Below are positions 8,405-16,800 of a stretch of 64,000 bases of DNA, piece by piece. The DNA comes from Metabacillus rhizolycopersici (GTDB taxonomy: Bacteria > Bacillota > Bacilli > Bacillales > Bacillaceae): the NCBI RefSeq assembly GCF_020075705.1, contig NZ_JAIQUM010000008.1:69846-133845 (forward strand), given 5' to 3'. Each line of letters opens with the position of its first letter. The first letter of the stretch is position 1. The notes beneath the pieces were generated by a model. It searched no databases and had not been told where the DNA came from. It saw nothing but the letters and a program-made list of their open reading frames with translations. Made by a program: the position numbers and the translations under genes.

Positions 8405-10227
8405 TATTTCACTTTAAATTGTTTTGTACTATCTGATAATGTTTTTGATAATTCTGTTAGAATTAATCCAATTTCATGAGTCCGGTTAATTTGTGTTATC
8501 TGCCCTTCAGAAGAGGACAGCATTTGCTCGGCACTTGCTAACGTTTCCTGTGAAATCGAGACAAAGCTCTCTGAAGATTGCTCCATTTTTGGTAGTGATC
8601 CGTCTAGCTCATGTAAATATTCCTTCATTCCAGATAACTTTTCATTTACAGTTGAAATCTCACTCATCAACAAATCGAACGCTTCTTTTGATTCGCCTGC
8701 TACAACTAGATGCAATTTAATATTACTATACATTGTTTCAAATTCATTAGCAGCTTGATCTGATATTTTCTCCATCATTTTTATCGATTGAGTAATATCC
8801 TCTGTTGCTTTAGAGGATTGATCAGCTAGTTTTCGGACTTCATTCGCCACAACTGCAAAACCTTTCCCTGCTTCTCCTGCGCGAGCGGCTTCAATTGTCG
8901 CATTTAAAGCGAGTAATTTTGTTTGTTCAGCTATTGATTGAATGATCCCTACCACTTTTGTAATAACTTTTGAATTATCCTTTACCCCTTTGATTGTAGT
9001 CGTCATCGTTGCGAATTCATGATCAAAGTCATTCATTGACCGAATCATTTGCGAGATACTACTTTCCCCTTTAATAGCTGAAGAATCCATATCTGCTGCA
9101 CTATTGAAAACATGTTCCATATTCTTAAGAATGTGTGTGATATCGCTTTTCATTTTTTGGAACGTCATGACGTTTGCATCAGAACTTGAAGCAGTCTGCT
9201 CAGCACCTGTTTTTACAACTTTTATTGCTTCGACTAATTGGTTGTTTTGGAGCTGTACATCCTCTGACGCTTCTTTCAAATGATTTCCAGTCGTGAAGAG
9301 TTCTGATGTTGTTCCATTTATATGTGAAATCATTACACGCATTTGTTCAATCATTTGGATAAAACTTTTATTTAATGATTGAACCTCTGGAATAGAAGTC
9401 GAAACGGAAAGATTATTTGTTAGATCTCCATTTCTAACTTCGACCATTGCATTTCGTAACGTCAATAAAGGCTTCGTTAAACTTCTTACAAGCAGGAGAA
9501 GAACAGCGGTTGTAATCACTACACTAAGTAAGACAACAATACCGATAAAATTGGCAAGATCATTGACAGGCTCCATATATTTCTCTGTAGGTACAAGAAT
9601 CAAATAAAACCCTCTTAATTCTTGTATTTCTTTAAAGGACAAAGTATATTCGACCCCATCAATCTTCTTATATAACACGCCATGATCCTTTTTCCTAATT
9701 TCTTCAACAATTTCATCGGATATCGTCACACCCGGTTCCTTATTTATATTCATTGGCATTGCACCTTCATCAGTCACTAAGAAAAATTTTGCTGGTAATC
9801 CATCTCGAATTAATGCAGTCGATTGGCCTGTTACAACAATTTTATCAACTCTTCTTAAAAATTCTTCCTTATCACTGATATAAGCAAATGCAAGATTCAT
9901 CACGATATCAGCAGTCGTATTTACTTCCCGATAAAGCCTTTCTTCAATAATTTCCATCGTTGTTTCCTTAGATTTGCTATAAGATGTGAAACCGACGATA
10001 CTTATCGATGTTAATAAAAGAAATAAAACTAAAATTATGATTCTTGCTTGTAGTGAGATTTTTGAAAAAAATGTTTGTCCATCTCTTTTATGTAGCTCTT
10101 TTTGCGAAACTTTTTGACGTTCAACCTTTTTTAGTCGTTTTTTCTGCAGGATTTTTGGTAGTTTATTCTTTAAAATGCTTACTCGTTTGAAAACATTTAT
10201 TATTTTTTCAATACTTATCCGTTTCAT
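8404..10227 (-). CDS. Methyl-accepting chemotaxis protein
   Basis: Transmembrane chemoreceptor, 607 residues. Order: a long Lys/Arg-rich cytoplasmic tail (1-60), helix 1 (about 62-80), an extracellular single-Cache-like sensor (about 85-225), helix 2, a HAMP region ([22 protein letters not shown]) and a coiled-coil signalling domain. The hairpin tip reads [20 protein letters not shown] then [16 protein letters not shown], the conserved CheA/CheW contact. The ligand is unknown. The ATG at 10227 has AGGGGTGG upstream; eleven extra codons to 10260 are open but overlap that site. The 60-residue basic N-tail is longer than usual for the family. No other chemotaxis gene is nearby. Confidence 0.93.
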   Translation of the reverse strand: MKRISIEKIINVFKRVSILKNKLPKILQKKRLKKVERQKVSQKELHKRDGQTFFSKISLQARIIILVLFLLLTSISIVGFTSYSKSKETTMEIIEERLYREVNTTADIVMNLAFAYISDKEEFLRRVDKIVVTGQSTALIRDGLPAKFFLVTDEGAMPMNINKEPGVTISDEIVEEIRKKDHGVLYKKIDGVEYTLSFKEIQELRGFYLILVPTEKYMEPVNDLANFIGIVVLLSVVITTAVLLLLVRSLTKPLLTLRNAMVEVRNGDLTNNLSVSTSIPEVQSLNKSFIQMIEQMRVMISHINGTTSELFTTGNHLKEASEDVQLQNNQLVEAIKVVKTGAEQTASSSDANVMTFQKMKSDITHILKNMEHVFNSAADMDSSAIKGESSISQMIRSMNDFDHEFATMTTTIKGVKDNSKVITKVVGIIQSIAEQTKLLALNATIEAARAGEAGKGFAVVANEVRKLADQSSKATEDITQSIKMMEKISDQAANEFETMYSNIKLHLVVAGESKEAFDLLMSEISTVNEKLSGMKEYLHELDGSLPKMEQSSESFVSISQETLASAEQMLSSSEGQITQINRTHEIGLILTELSKTLSDSTKQFKVK

Positions 10228-10347
10228 TCCGCCACCCCTAATTCCCCATTTTACATTCAAATTATGACAGTCTATTGTTAAGTTAGTGTAAATATTTTGT
10301 AAAAATTTATTGGAATTAGTCTAATAGTTGTGTTTTTTTGATAATTA

Positions 10348-10374
10348 ATATCGATTTCGAATACATCATTTTTC
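10348..10374 (-). promoter_or_regulatory. Possible sigma-D promoter of the chemoreceptor gene
   Basis: Minus strand GAAA (10374-10371), 15 bases, then ATCGATAT (10355-10348). The sigma-D consensus is TAAA-N15-GCCGATAT, so there are three mismatches. It is plausible because sigma-D drives chemoreceptor genes in Bacillus, but unproven. Confidence 0.35.
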
Positions 10375-10404
10375 CTATTTATTATCTTCCTATGATTTGT
10401 TCAG

Positions 10405-10432
10405 GAATATTTCATTTGGACAAGCATAAGTA
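10405..10432 (+). promoter_or_regulatory. Possible sigma-E promoter of yqfZ
   Basis: GAATATT (10405-10411), 13 bases, then CATAAGTA (10425-10432). This resembles the mother-cell sigma-E pattern (KMATATT, about 14 bases, CATACAHT) about 37 bases before the yqfZ start. Confidence 0.4.
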
Positions 10433-10468
10433 TCTGTTAATCAACCTATCAAATTTGGGGGAAGAAAA

Positions 10469-10798
10469 ATGAGACGACTTTCTTTATTCATTATTGGTCT
10501 ATTCCTATGTTATATCATTTATTATGACTTACAAATCGGGACACTTCCTACTGTTAATATCATTAGTACTACCAGTACTCAAGCAGCCCAAGTTGAGGAC
10601 AAAAGCAACCCTTCGATCTCCTTCTATGAAACGAAAATTAAACAAGGCGATACAGTTCTATCCATTACTGAACATCATCATGGTCGACTTCCGACCTCAA
10701 TCGATCAAATTGTTCATGATTTTGAATCGTTGAATTCTAATGTACAGGCAGAGGAAATTTTATATGGTCAAACATATCGTTTTCCGGATTATAATTAA
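10469..10798 (+). CDS. yqfZ: LysM-domain small protein, YqfZ-like
   Basis: A 109-residue protein with an N-terminal hydrophobic segment (about 5-25) that would act as signal anchor. A polar linker and a LysM-like C-terminal domain (about 53-107) follow: TKIKQGDTVLSITEHHHG near the start and GQTYRFPDY at the end, matching the GDT...I and YRFP parts of LysM modules. LysM domains bind peptidoglycan, so a wall-associated or spore-coat location is likely. GGGGGAAG precedes the ATG. It sits directly before ispG, as yqfZ does in B. subtilis, with 150 bases between, so transcription may be separate. A sigma-E-like promoter precedes it. Confidence 0.8.
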   Translation: MRRLSLFIIGLFLCYIIYYDLQIGTLPTVNIISTTSTQAAQVEDKSNPSISFYETKIKQGDTVLSITEHHHGRLPTSIDQIVHDFESLNSNVQAEEILYGQTYRFPDYN

Positions 10799-10948
10799 TC
10801 GTTGAATCTTGTCAATTAGTACTCCTCCCTGTACAATTAGGGTTGGTACATACATACACTAGAAAAATATTACGAACTAAAGTATCATTATATTCGGTGA
10901 CGATTTTAGAAAAAGATTTAATCTTATTATTTAAGGAGCGATTTACAC

Positions 10949-12061
10949 GTGAGTGAAATCATACATCGTACTAATACTCGCCCAATAAAAGTGGGGAATT
11001 TAACGATTGGTGGAAATAATGAAGTTGTTATTCAAAGTATGACAACAACAAAAACACATGATGTTGAAGCAACTGTTGCGGAAATTAATCGATTAGAGGA
11101 AGCTGGCTGTCAGATCGTGCGTGTTGCATGTCCAGATGAGCGTGCTGCCAATGCAATTTCTGAAATAAAAAAAAGAATCAATATTCCACTTGTTGTCGAC
11201 ATTCATTTTGATTATAAGCTTGCTTTGAAAGCTATTGAAGGTGGAGCAGATAAAATAAGAATTAATCCTGGTAACATAGGAAGAAAAGAAAAAGTTGAAG
11301 CTGTTGTTAGAGCAGCAAAAGAACGTGGCATTCCAATCCGGATCGGTGTAAATGCAGGTTCTCTTGAAAAAAGGATTCTTGAAAAATATGGGTATCCAAC
11401 TGCAGACGGTATGGTTGAAAGTGCACTTCATCACATCAAAATTTTGGAAGACCTAGATTTTCATGATATTATCGTATCGATGAAAGCGTCTGATGTAAAC
11501 TTAGCGATCGAAGCATATGAAAAAGCAGCTAAAGCATTTGATTACCCATTACATTTAGGGATTACTGAATCGGGAACACTTTTTGCCGGCACAGTAAAAA
11601 GTGCTGCTGGACTTGGCGTTATCTTAAACAAAGGCATTGGAAACACATTACGTATTTCTTTAAGCGCTGATCCTGTTGAAGAAGTAAAGGTAGCACGTGA
11701 GCTTTTGAAGTCCTTTGGATTAGCGGCAAATGCTGCAACATTAATTTCTTGTCCGACATGTGGACGTATTGAAATCGACTTAATCAGTATTGCAAATGAA
11801 GTAGAAGAATATATTTCAACGATTAAAGCACCAATTAAAGTAGCTGTTTTAGGCTGTGCTGTAAATGGACCAGGAGAAGCACGTGAAGCTGATATTGGGA
11901 TTGCTGGTGCACGCGGAGAAGGACTTCTTTTCCGTAAGGGGCAAATCGTTCGTAAAGTGCCTGAAGAAACATTAGTTGAAGAACTGAAAAAAGAAATTGA
12001 TAAACTTGCCGAAGAACATTTTGCAAAACAAGCAGCTGAAAAGGCAAAACTAAACGCATAA
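10949..12061 (+). CDS. ispG: 4-hydroxy-3-methylbut-2-en-1-yl diphosphate synthase IspG (flavodoxin)
   Basis: Penultimate enzyme of the MEP isoprenoid pathway; it reductively opens methylerythritol cyclodiphosphate to HMBPP. It has 370 residues: an N-terminal TIM barrel (about 5-250) and a C-terminal [4Fe-4S] domain. Cluster ligands visible are Cys268 and Cys271 in SCPTCGR, Cys303 in [10 protein letters not shown], and Glu310. The start is GTG with AAGGAG upstream. The following enzyme, IspH, is encoded at 20146 on the same strand but in a separate unit. A truncated family A repeat and a terminator follow the gene. Confidence 0.97.
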   Translation: MSEIIHRTNTRPIKVGNLTIGGNNEVVIQSMTTTKTHDVEATVAEINRLEEAGCQIVRVACPDERAANAISEIKKRINIPLVVDIHFDYKLALKAIEGGADKIRINPGNIGRKEKVEAVVRAAKERGIPIRIGVNAGSLEKRILEKYGYPTADGMVESALHHIKILEDLDFHDIIVSMKASDVNLAIEAYEKAAKAFDYPLHLGITESGTLFAGTVKSAAGLGVILNKGIGNTLRISLSADPVEEVKVARELLKSFGLAANAATLISCPTCGRIEIDLISIANEVEEYISTIKAPIKVAVLGCAVNGPGEAREADIGIAGARGEGLLFRKGQIVRKVPEETLVEELKKEIDKLAEEHFAKQAAEKAKLNA

Positions 12062-12063
12062 GA

Positions 12064-12148
12064 ACAAAAGCGGCTTATGACCTCGAGGGGCTAGGAGCTG
12101 GATGCAGTGCGCTTATCCACAGTACAAGAATTTTATAGTTTTCTAAAT
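12064..12148. repeat. Family A repeat, internally deleted copy (tail type 1)
   Basis: Head gaacaaaagcg joins directly to the right half (cttatgacctcgaggggcta) and then to the type-1 tail with gcttatccacagtac. The left half of the hairpin is missing. It lies between the ispG stop and its terminator. Confidence 0.75.
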
Positions 12149-12151
12149 AAC

Positions 12152-12184
12152 AAAAAAGGAATCGGTTTTGCCGATTCCTTTTTA
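12152..12184. terminator. Bidirectional terminator between ispG and the 12196 gene
   Basis: AAAAAGGAATCGG (12153-12165) pairs perfectly with CCGATTCCTTTTT (12171-12183) around a 5-base loop, giving T-runs on both strands. Confidence 0.93.
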
Positions 12185-12195
12185 TTATACCCATC

Positions 12196-12408
12196 TTATT
12201 TATCATCGTCTTCCGGAAGCAGCACAGCCCCGATATTAGCGTTCATCGAAAGTGAAGTATCAATATCATCCTCTACTTTATTTTCATTATTAAAATAATG
12301 GTCAATCGCAAAGTTTGCAGTATCCGTTTCATTTTCTTGTTTCAGAGGAATGGCTACCTGACCATTTAATTCATTCTGTATCTTTTTGTTCAATTCATAT
12401 CTGTTCAT
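12196..12408 (-). CDS. Small acidic protein of unknown function
   Basis: I do not recognise this 70-residue protein. It starts MNRYELNKKIQNELNGQ, is rich in Asp, Glu and Asn, ends in EDDDK and has no membrane segment or cysteine. GAAGGGAAG lies upstream; the ATG at 12408 has better spacing (9 bases) than the in-frame ATG at 12414. It is flanked by its own terminator (12152-12184) and an upstream palindrome (12478-12498). It might be a sporulation or spore-core small protein, but nothing in the sequence shows that. Confidence 0.6.
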   Translation of the reverse strand: MNRYELNKKIQNELNGQVAIPLKQENETDTANFAIDHYFNNENKVEDDIDTSLSMNANIGAVLLPEDDDK

Positions 12409-12477
12409 TCTCATCTTCCCTTCATAAAGAGTGACCTAACTAAAAAACTTATGCAGATATCCACACCTTTTCTTCAA

Positions 12478-12498
12478 CACCTCATTAATAATGAGGTG
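12478..12498. repeat. 21-base perfect palindrome upstream of the 12196 gene
   Basis: CACCTCATTA (12478-12487) and TAATGAGGTG (12489-12498) are exact complements around a single base. With almost no loop it fits a protein-binding site better than a terminator. It lies about 70 bases upstream of the 12408 start codon. Confidence 0.5.
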
Positions 12499-12535
12499 AG
12501 AATTTTACTGCATATTCATGCTACATAAAGAAAAT

Positions 12536-12565
12536 AAGGGATTGACCAAACATGGTCAATCCCTT
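12536..12565 (-). terminator. Terminator of yqfX
   Basis: A perfect 12-bp stem, AAGGGATTGACC (12536-12547) with GGTCAATCCCTT (12554-12565), 24 bases after the yqfX stop. The minus strand then reads ATTTTC. Confidence 0.85.
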
Positions 12566-12589
12566 ATTTCGATTTTCATATCGTCCATT

Positions 12590-12979
12590 TTAAAAAAATG
12601 GCGTTATAAAGATACCTAAAATTAGAGATACTAGCCCAATTCCAATCGCCCAAGCCCCTAATGCATTTGCCCCTCTTCTACGTGCAATAAAGCCAACGAT
12701 AATACCTGCCGCTCCTAAAATAACAGGTAACATAAACAACGAAATAATGGAAAGAGCTAATGCTAAGAAACCTATTCCTTTGCCTCCGCTAACCACTTTA
12801 TCGTCATCACTGTCAACTTTAGCATAGTCTCTTCTTACGTTTACCGGTGCTGCGATTTCTGCTGCCGTTTCAGTCTCGAAGTCACTTTCGATTTCTTGAT
12901 CTAGTGGCGTAATTCCCTTGTAATCAAGGGCGTTAAAACGATCTCGTTCTGGATTATCGAACTTATTTTCGTTTGCCAT
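12590..12979 (-). CDS. yqfX: YqfX-like membrane protein
   Basis: A 129-residue protein with an acidic, soluble N-terminal half (about 1-65, containing NPERDRFNALDYKGITPLDQ) and two C-terminal helices (about 70-92 and 104-127) separated by the basic loop ARRRGANALG. Function unknown. Position between ispG/yqfZ and yqfW matches yqfX of B. subtilis. AAGGAAGGGATC lies directly before the ATG. It is monocistronic, with a strong terminator. The small C-terminal membrane domain resembles DUF4190-like helical hairpins, but I cannot confirm the family. Confidence 0.72.
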   Translation of the reverse strand: MANENKFDNPERDRFNALDYKGITPLDQEIESDFETETAAEIAAPVNVRRDYAKVDSDDDKVVSGGKGIGFLALALSIISLFMLPVILGAAGIIVGFIARRRGANALGAWAIGIGLVSLILGIFITPFF

Positions 12980-13203
12980 TAAGATCCCTTCCTTTCTTAA
13001 TTAAAGGAGCATTATTATTATGAACACCTGATAAAAAACTATTACTGTAAATCTTTTCTGTGCTCACGAAAAGTCCAAATATCCTCATTCACTCACCTAT
13101 CTTTTATGACTAGCTTAGTGTTTGCTTTAGGCACGAAAACCAAATACATAAAAAATTCTTTATGTTACACTTAGAGTAGAAATAGCAAAGGAGAGAACTT
13201 TTT

Positions 13204-13776
13204 ATGTTGCGACTAGGTATTGATATTGATGGCACAGTTACAGCCCCAGAAACATTTGTCCCTTATTTAAATAAATCATTTAATAAATCTCTAACATATA
13301 ATGATTTAAATCAATATGATTTAACGAAGGTATTAAATATTACTGAAGATGACTTTTGGCAATGGATGGACGAATTCGAACCGATTATTTATAAAGAAGC
13401 TCCACTTGCTTTACATGCTAAAACGGTTTTAGATGATTGGAAAGAGCAACATCAGTTATTGTTTATTAGTGCTAGAAGAAAGCATTTATTTGATATTACC
13501 CACAATTGGTTTAAAGAAAGGGAACTTTATTATCACAACATCGAATTAATTGGAACTCATAATAAGCTTGAAGCTGTTAAGAACAATGAAATATCCATCT
13601 TTTTTGAGGACAAGCACGATAATGCTTGTATGATAAGTGAGGAGCATCAAATTCCCGTTATTTTATTTAATACACCTTATAACCAAGACCCTGTTCCAAA
13701 AGGTGTCGTACGTGTCAATCATTGGCTAGAAGCAAAAAACTGGGTAAATCAATGGTATGAAACAAAGGTTATTTAA
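13204..13776 (+). CDS. yqfW: HAD-superfamily nucleotidase-like protein YqfW
   Basis: A 190-residue cytoplasmic protein of the haloacid dehalogenase fold, related to 5'(3')-deoxyribonucleotidases. The catalytic DxDGT motif is GIDIDGTVT, with Asp7 as nucleophile and Asp9 as acid/base. Motif II is LFISARRK (Ser/Thr position). The Lys and acidic motif III/IV are around NKLEAV and FFEDKHDNA. The substrate is unknown; nucleotide or sugar phosphate dephosphorylation is inferred from the family. GGAGAG precedes the ATG by 8 bases. It is monocistronic and convergent with zur, and a family A repeat sits between the stop codon and the shared terminator. Confidence 0.82.
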   Translation: MLRLGIDIDGTVTAPETFVPYLNKSFNKSLTYNDLNQYDLTKVLNITEDDFWQWMDEFEPIIYKEAPLALHAKTVLDDWKEQHQLLFISARRKHLFDITHNWFKERELYYHNIELIGTHNKLEAVKNNEISIFFEDKHDNACMISEEHQIPVILFNTPYNQDPVPKGVVRVNHWLEAKNWVNQWYETKVI

Positions 13777-13778
13777 GA

Positions 13779-13948
13779 ACAAAAGCGCAAGCGCCTTGAT
13801 CAGCCTCAGGCATGGCATAAGACGCGCATGAATAGAAGGCGTACTTTGCCTTCAATTCATGCGTGGCTTATGACCCCGAGGGGCTAGGCGCTGGAGCTGG
13901 ATGTCGTGCGCTTATCCACAGTACAAGAATTTTATAGTTTCCTAAACG
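13779..13948. repeat. Family A repeat, full copy (head gaacaaaag, tail type 1)
   Basis: Outer arms gcgcaagcgcc and ggctaggcgct enclose a long hairpin. Its inner arms are cgcatgaat and attcatgcg, continuing into gaaggc/gccttc, and the next outer arms are cataag/cttatg. The type-1 tail with gcttatccacagtac follows. Located between yqfW and its terminator. Confidence 0.9.
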
Positions 13949-13953
13949 AACAT

Positions 13954-13988
13954 AAAAGCGTTCTGGCATTAATAGCCAGAACGCTTTT
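13954..13988. terminator. Bidirectional terminator between yqfW and zur
   Basis: A perfect 14-bp stem, AAAAGCGTTCTGGC (13954-13967) with GCCAGAACGCTTTT (13975-13988). It overlaps the zur stop codon by two bases. Confidence 0.93.
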
Positions 13989-14397
13989 AATTACATTGTG
14001 GGCAAGTCCCATAGATCTCAAACTTATGGCCGCTTATATCATAGCCCGCTAAGTTTTCTTCGAAGTTCCCCATCGGACAACCAGGTATTTCTTTCGTTTT
14101 CCCACATTGTAAACAAATAAAATGATGATGATGATGCTTTGTATCACATGTAAATCTAAAGTGTTTTTCACCAGACAACTCCGTCATTTCAAATATTCCT
14201 AAGTCTGCAAACAACGATAAATTTCTGTAAATGGTATCAAAGCTTAAGCCTGGATAATCGTCTTTTAATGACTCTAACACATCTTTTGCTGTCAAATATT
14301 TATCGTAATCAGCAAAAAGCTGTAGCATTTCTTCTCTTTTATTTGTATATTTATAACCTTTTTCTTTTAATAAGTCGAGAGCTTCTTGAACATTCAT
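13987..14397 (-). CDS. zur: Zinc uptake regulator Zur (Fur family)
   Basis: A 136-residue Fur-family repressor that uses zinc as corepressor. The N-terminal winged helix (about 1-80) contains [19 protein letters not shown], the recognition region. The C-terminal dimer domain has the [12 protein letters not shown] metal site and a second CPQC near the end, the two CxxC pairs of the structural zinc site. The frame opens at 14427, but the ATG at 14397 has GGGGAAAG upstream and overlaps the znuB stop as ATGA, the usual coupling. It is third in znuC-znuB-zur, so it probably represses its own operon. Fur and PerR are alternatives; the zinc-transporter context favours Zur. Confidence 0.9.
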   Translation of the reverse strand: MNVQEALDLLKEKGYKYTNKREEMLQLFADYDKYLTAKDVLESLKDDYPGLSFDTIYRNLSLFADLGIFEMTELSGEKHFRFTCDTKHHHHHFICLQCGKTKEIPGCPMGNFEENLAGYDISGHKFEIYGTCPQCN

Positions 14398-15236
14398 GAA
14401 ACTTTCCCCTTTTTTATTTTTGTCCATAAAATTGTTACGATTAGAATGAGTACAGATAAAACAACAATTGTCCCACCTGGAGCTAAATCTAAATAATATG
14501 CAAGGATTAATCCAATAATAACAGATATTTCGCCAAATAGGATAGAAAAGAATATCGTTTGTTTAAAACCTTTCGCAATTCGGATACTTGCTGCTACTGG
14601 TAACGTCATTAGCGAGGAAACGAGTAAAATCCCAACGACTCTCATTGACGCTGAGATGACTAACGCAACTATTAAAATAAAAATAAAATGAATCCATTTT
14701 GCATGAATCCCTGATGCAGATGCATGTTCTTCATCAAATGACAATAAAAAAAGCTCTTTATATAGAAGTAAGATCATCAAAATAACAAATACGGCTATAC
14801 CGAGAATGACATAGAGATCCGTGCGGCTTACTGCGCTTATACTACCAAATAAGTAGCTGAAGAGGTCTGTATTAAATCCATCAGCTAACGAAATAAAAAT
14901 TACGCTAATCCCGACACCACTTGATAAAATAATGGGAATGGCAAGTTCTTGATAATGTTTATAAACTGTTCGGAGCTTTTCAATAAAGAGTGAACCCGTT
15001 ACAGAGAAAACCATTCCTAAGTAAATTGGATTCAAACCTGCGAATATGCTAACCTTCTTTTCAAGCAACATGCTTGCGGCAATCCCGGCTAATGTTACAT
15101 GACTTAACGCATCAGCAATTAAAGACATTCTCCTTACTACAATGAAAACACCGAGGAGAGGAGCAATTAACCCGATTACCATTCCTGCTAAAAATGCATT
15201 TTTTAAAAATTCATATTCAAAAAAACTGCTTAACAT
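14394..15236 (-). CDS. znuB: Zinc ABC transporter permease ZnuB/AdcB
   Basis: A 280-residue integral membrane permease of the ABC-3 family (manganese, zinc and iron transporters) with about eight helices. The family segment [20 protein letters not shown] near residue 35 contacts the ATPase, and [12 protein letters not shown] near the middle is also typical. GGAGG precedes the ATG by 9 bases. It is 15 bases from znuC, and its TGA overlaps the zur start. The binding lipoprotein gene (znuA) is not in this cluster and must be elsewhere. Zinc rather than manganese is inferred from linkage with zur. Confidence 0.9.
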   Translation of the reverse strand: MLSSFFEYEFLKNAFLAGMVIGLIAPLLGVFIVVRRMSLIADALSHVTLAGIAASMLLEKKVSIFAGLNPIYLGMVFSVTGSLFIEKLRTVYKHYQELAIPIILSSGVGISVIFISLADGFNTDLFSYLFGSISAVSRTDLYVILGIAVFVILMILLLYKELFLLSFDEEHASASGIHAKWIHFIFILIVALVISASMRVVGILLVSSLMTLPVAASIRIAKGFKQTIFFSILFGEISVIIGLILAYYLDLAPGGTIVVLSVLILIVTILWTKIKKGKVS

Positions 15237-15251
15237 TGTTTACATCCTCCA

Positions 15252-16013
15252 TTAGTGGGAGTGATCATGTGTTAACACATGCAATGAGTGTCCATAAAAC
15301 TCAGACATCTCATCATCCTTTAACGATTCAAAGTCTTTAGAATTACCGTGAAAATATAAGTTTTTATTAATACACGCTACATGTGATACCTTATCAGTAA
15401 TCGCTCCAATATCATGGGAAACCAAAATTAACGTTATCCCTAAATTTTTATTCAAGTGCGTTAGCATTTCATAAAAATTTTGAACAGTTTGCGCATCCAC
15501 GCCTACTGTAGGCTCATCTAGGATTAATAACTTCGGATTGCTTACGATTGCTCGAGCGATGAATGCCCGTTGCTGCTGGCCCCCTGAAAGCTCGCCAATA
15601 TTCCGTTTTGCAAACTTAGTTAACCCCACTGACTCAATCGCATCATAAACCTTCCTGCGGTCTTGTGCCGTCATAAATTTAAATAAACCTATCTTAGACG
15701 TTAGACCACTCGAAACAACCTCGAAGACAGATGCGGGAAAACCAGTGTTAAAGCTATTTGCTTTTTGTGAAACAAACCCGATTTCATGCCAATTTTTAAA
15801 TTTCTCTATCTGCTGACCAAACAACTTAATTTCACCTTGCTGTGGTTTTAATAATCCTAGTAGGCATTTTAATAAAGTTGTCTTCCCAGATCCATTTGGA
15901 CCGACAAGTCCGAGAAAACTCCCCTTCTCAACAGTAAGATGAATATCCTCCAGCACTCTTTGGCGTTCATATGTGAAGTTTACATGATTTATTTCAATTA
16001 CAGGTTGTATCAT
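15252..16013 (-). CDS. znuC: Zinc ABC transporter ATP-binding protein ZnuC/AdcC
   Basis: A 253-residue ATPase energising zinc import through ZnuB. Walker A is GPNGSGKTT (about residue 37), the Q-loop is VSQK, the ABC signature is LSGGQQQR, Walker B is LLILDEPTVGVD and the switch His is in LVSHD. The C-terminal tail is His-rich (HSLHVLTHDHSH), common in zinc-handling proteins. AAAAGGAT lies upstream. It is the first gene of znuC-znuB-zur, behind a sigma-A promoter at 16093-16121 and an imperfect Zur-like dyad. Confidence 0.92.
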   Translation of the reverse strand: MIQPVIEINHVNFTYERQRVLEDIHLTVEKGSFLGLVGPNGSGKTTLLKCLLGLLKPQQGEIKLFGQQIEKFKNWHEIGFVSQKANSFNTGFPASVFEVVSSGLTSKIGLFKFMTAQDRRKVYDAIESVGLTKFAKRNIGELSGGQQQRAFIARAIVSNPKLLILDEPTVGVDAQTVQNFYEMLTHLNKNLGITLILVSHDIGAITDKVSHVACINKNLYFHGNSKDFESLKDDEMSEFYGHSLHVLTHDHSH

Positions 16014-16038
16014 ATATCGTCATCCTTTTCAAATTAAG

Positions 16039-16051
16039 AATCGTTACGATT
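16039..16051 (-). promoter_or_regulatory. Possible Zur operator in the znuC leader
   Basis: AATCGT-T-ACGATT is a 6-1-6 dyad, shorter than the 9-1-9 Zur box with AAATCGTAA half-sites known in B. subtilis. A second lone half-site, AACGATT, is at 16071-16077. It lies downstream of the promoter, so it would act as a roadblock. Confidence 0.5.
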
Positions 16052-16092
16052 TACAAGAAGTAAACAAATAAACGATTGGTTATAACATGAAA

Positions 16093-16121
16093 ATTATACA
16101 GAAAAATCATCATTATGTAAA
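16093..16121 (-). promoter_or_regulatory. Sigma-A promoter of znuC-znuB-zur
   Basis: Minus strand TTTACA (16121-16116), 17 bases, then TATAAT (16098-16093). Predicted start near 16086 gives a leader of about 70 bases before znuC. Confidence 0.8.
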
Positions 16122-16193
16122 GGATTAAATATACTTTTAAAAACAGCACATTTTAATAAATCCTCCATACATTGTTTTAGAGGAGGTTTGAAA

Positions 16194-16448
16194 ATGATTT
16201 TATTTCAAAAGATTATTAACCAAAAGCTTAATAACATATCAGTTGAGGAACTTATGCAATACGCAAAGCAATTTAATGTTACGATCGATCGCGCACAAGC
16301 CATACAGGTTGTTAAGGCCATGCAGGGTCAAAATATTAATATTTTTAATATGACTGAACGTAAACAACTATTAGCAAAAATTGCTCGTATTACCTCTCCA
16401 GAAACAGCTCAACAGGTTAATCAGATTTTCCAGAAATTCACCAACTAA
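16194..16448 (+). CDS. yqfT: DUF2624 protein YqfT
   Basis: An 84-residue soluble, mostly helical protein of unknown function (DUF2624). It begins MILFQKIINQKLNNISVEEL and carries NVTIDRAQAIQVVKAM and a terminal TAQQVNQIFQKF, giving three or four amphipathic helices. An in-frame TTG lies at 16188, but the ATG at 16194 follows AGGAGG by 7 bases. Position between the zur operon and nfo matches yqfT. It is divergent from znuC with about 180 bases between, and has its own terminator. Confidence 0.78.
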   Translation: MILFQKIINQKLNNISVEELMQYAKQFNVTIDRAQAIQVVKAMQGQNINIFNMTERKQLLAKIARITSPETAQQVNQIFQKFTN

Positions 16449-16527
16449 TATATACTTAAAATACAAAGTCTTATAATCATTTCTGTGTTCGCTTCTTTAA
16501 TCGTAACTGGATACACCCAAATACTAT

Positions 16528-16563
16528 AAAAAGACAGTTCAATCATTATTGTTCTGTCTTTTT
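16528..16563 (+). terminator. Terminator of yqfT
   Basis: AAAAAGACAG (16528-16537) pairs with CTGTCTTTTT (16554-16563), with an inner CAAT/ATTG pairing. It lies 80 bases after the stop. Confidence 0.8.
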
Positions 16564-16585
16564 CCTCTGAAATAAGTACATATAA

Positions 16586-16742
16586 GAAAAGCGCAAGCGC
16601 CTTGAACAGCCTCAGGCATGGCATAAGACGCGCATGAATAGGCGTACTTTGCCTTCAATTCATGCGTGGCTTATGACCCCGAGGGGCTAGGCCGCTTGCG
16701 CTGGACACTAAAACTAATTCAAAAAATTTATACTTTCTTATC
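16586..16742. repeat. Family A repeat, full copy (head ataagaaaag, tail type 2)
   Basis: Outer arms gcgcaagcgcc / ggccgcttgcgc; inner arms cgcatgaat / attcatgcg, with a small deletion in the left gaagg arm. The type-2 tail (ggacac...aaaactaattcaaaaa) ends in ctttcttat, complementary to the head ataagaaaag. It fills the gap between yqfT and the nfo terminator. Confidence 0.9.
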
Positions 16743-16747
16743 TTTTT

Positions 16748-16782
16748 AAAAAAGAGAACTAATGATCACACTAGTTCTCTTT
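16748..16782 (-). terminator. Terminator of cshB-nfo
   Basis: AAAGAGAACTA (16751-16761) pairs with TAGTTCTCTTT (16772-16782), and T residues follow on the minus strand. It is 18 bases past the nfo stop. Confidence 0.88.
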
Positions 16783-16800
16783 CTTAAGTAAGTTTCAATT

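Noticed and set aside
11093..11434. Minus-strand open frame of 113 codons within ispG
   Set aside because: Fully antisense to a conserved enzyme. The cysteine- and phenylalanine-rich translation is typical of a shadow frame.
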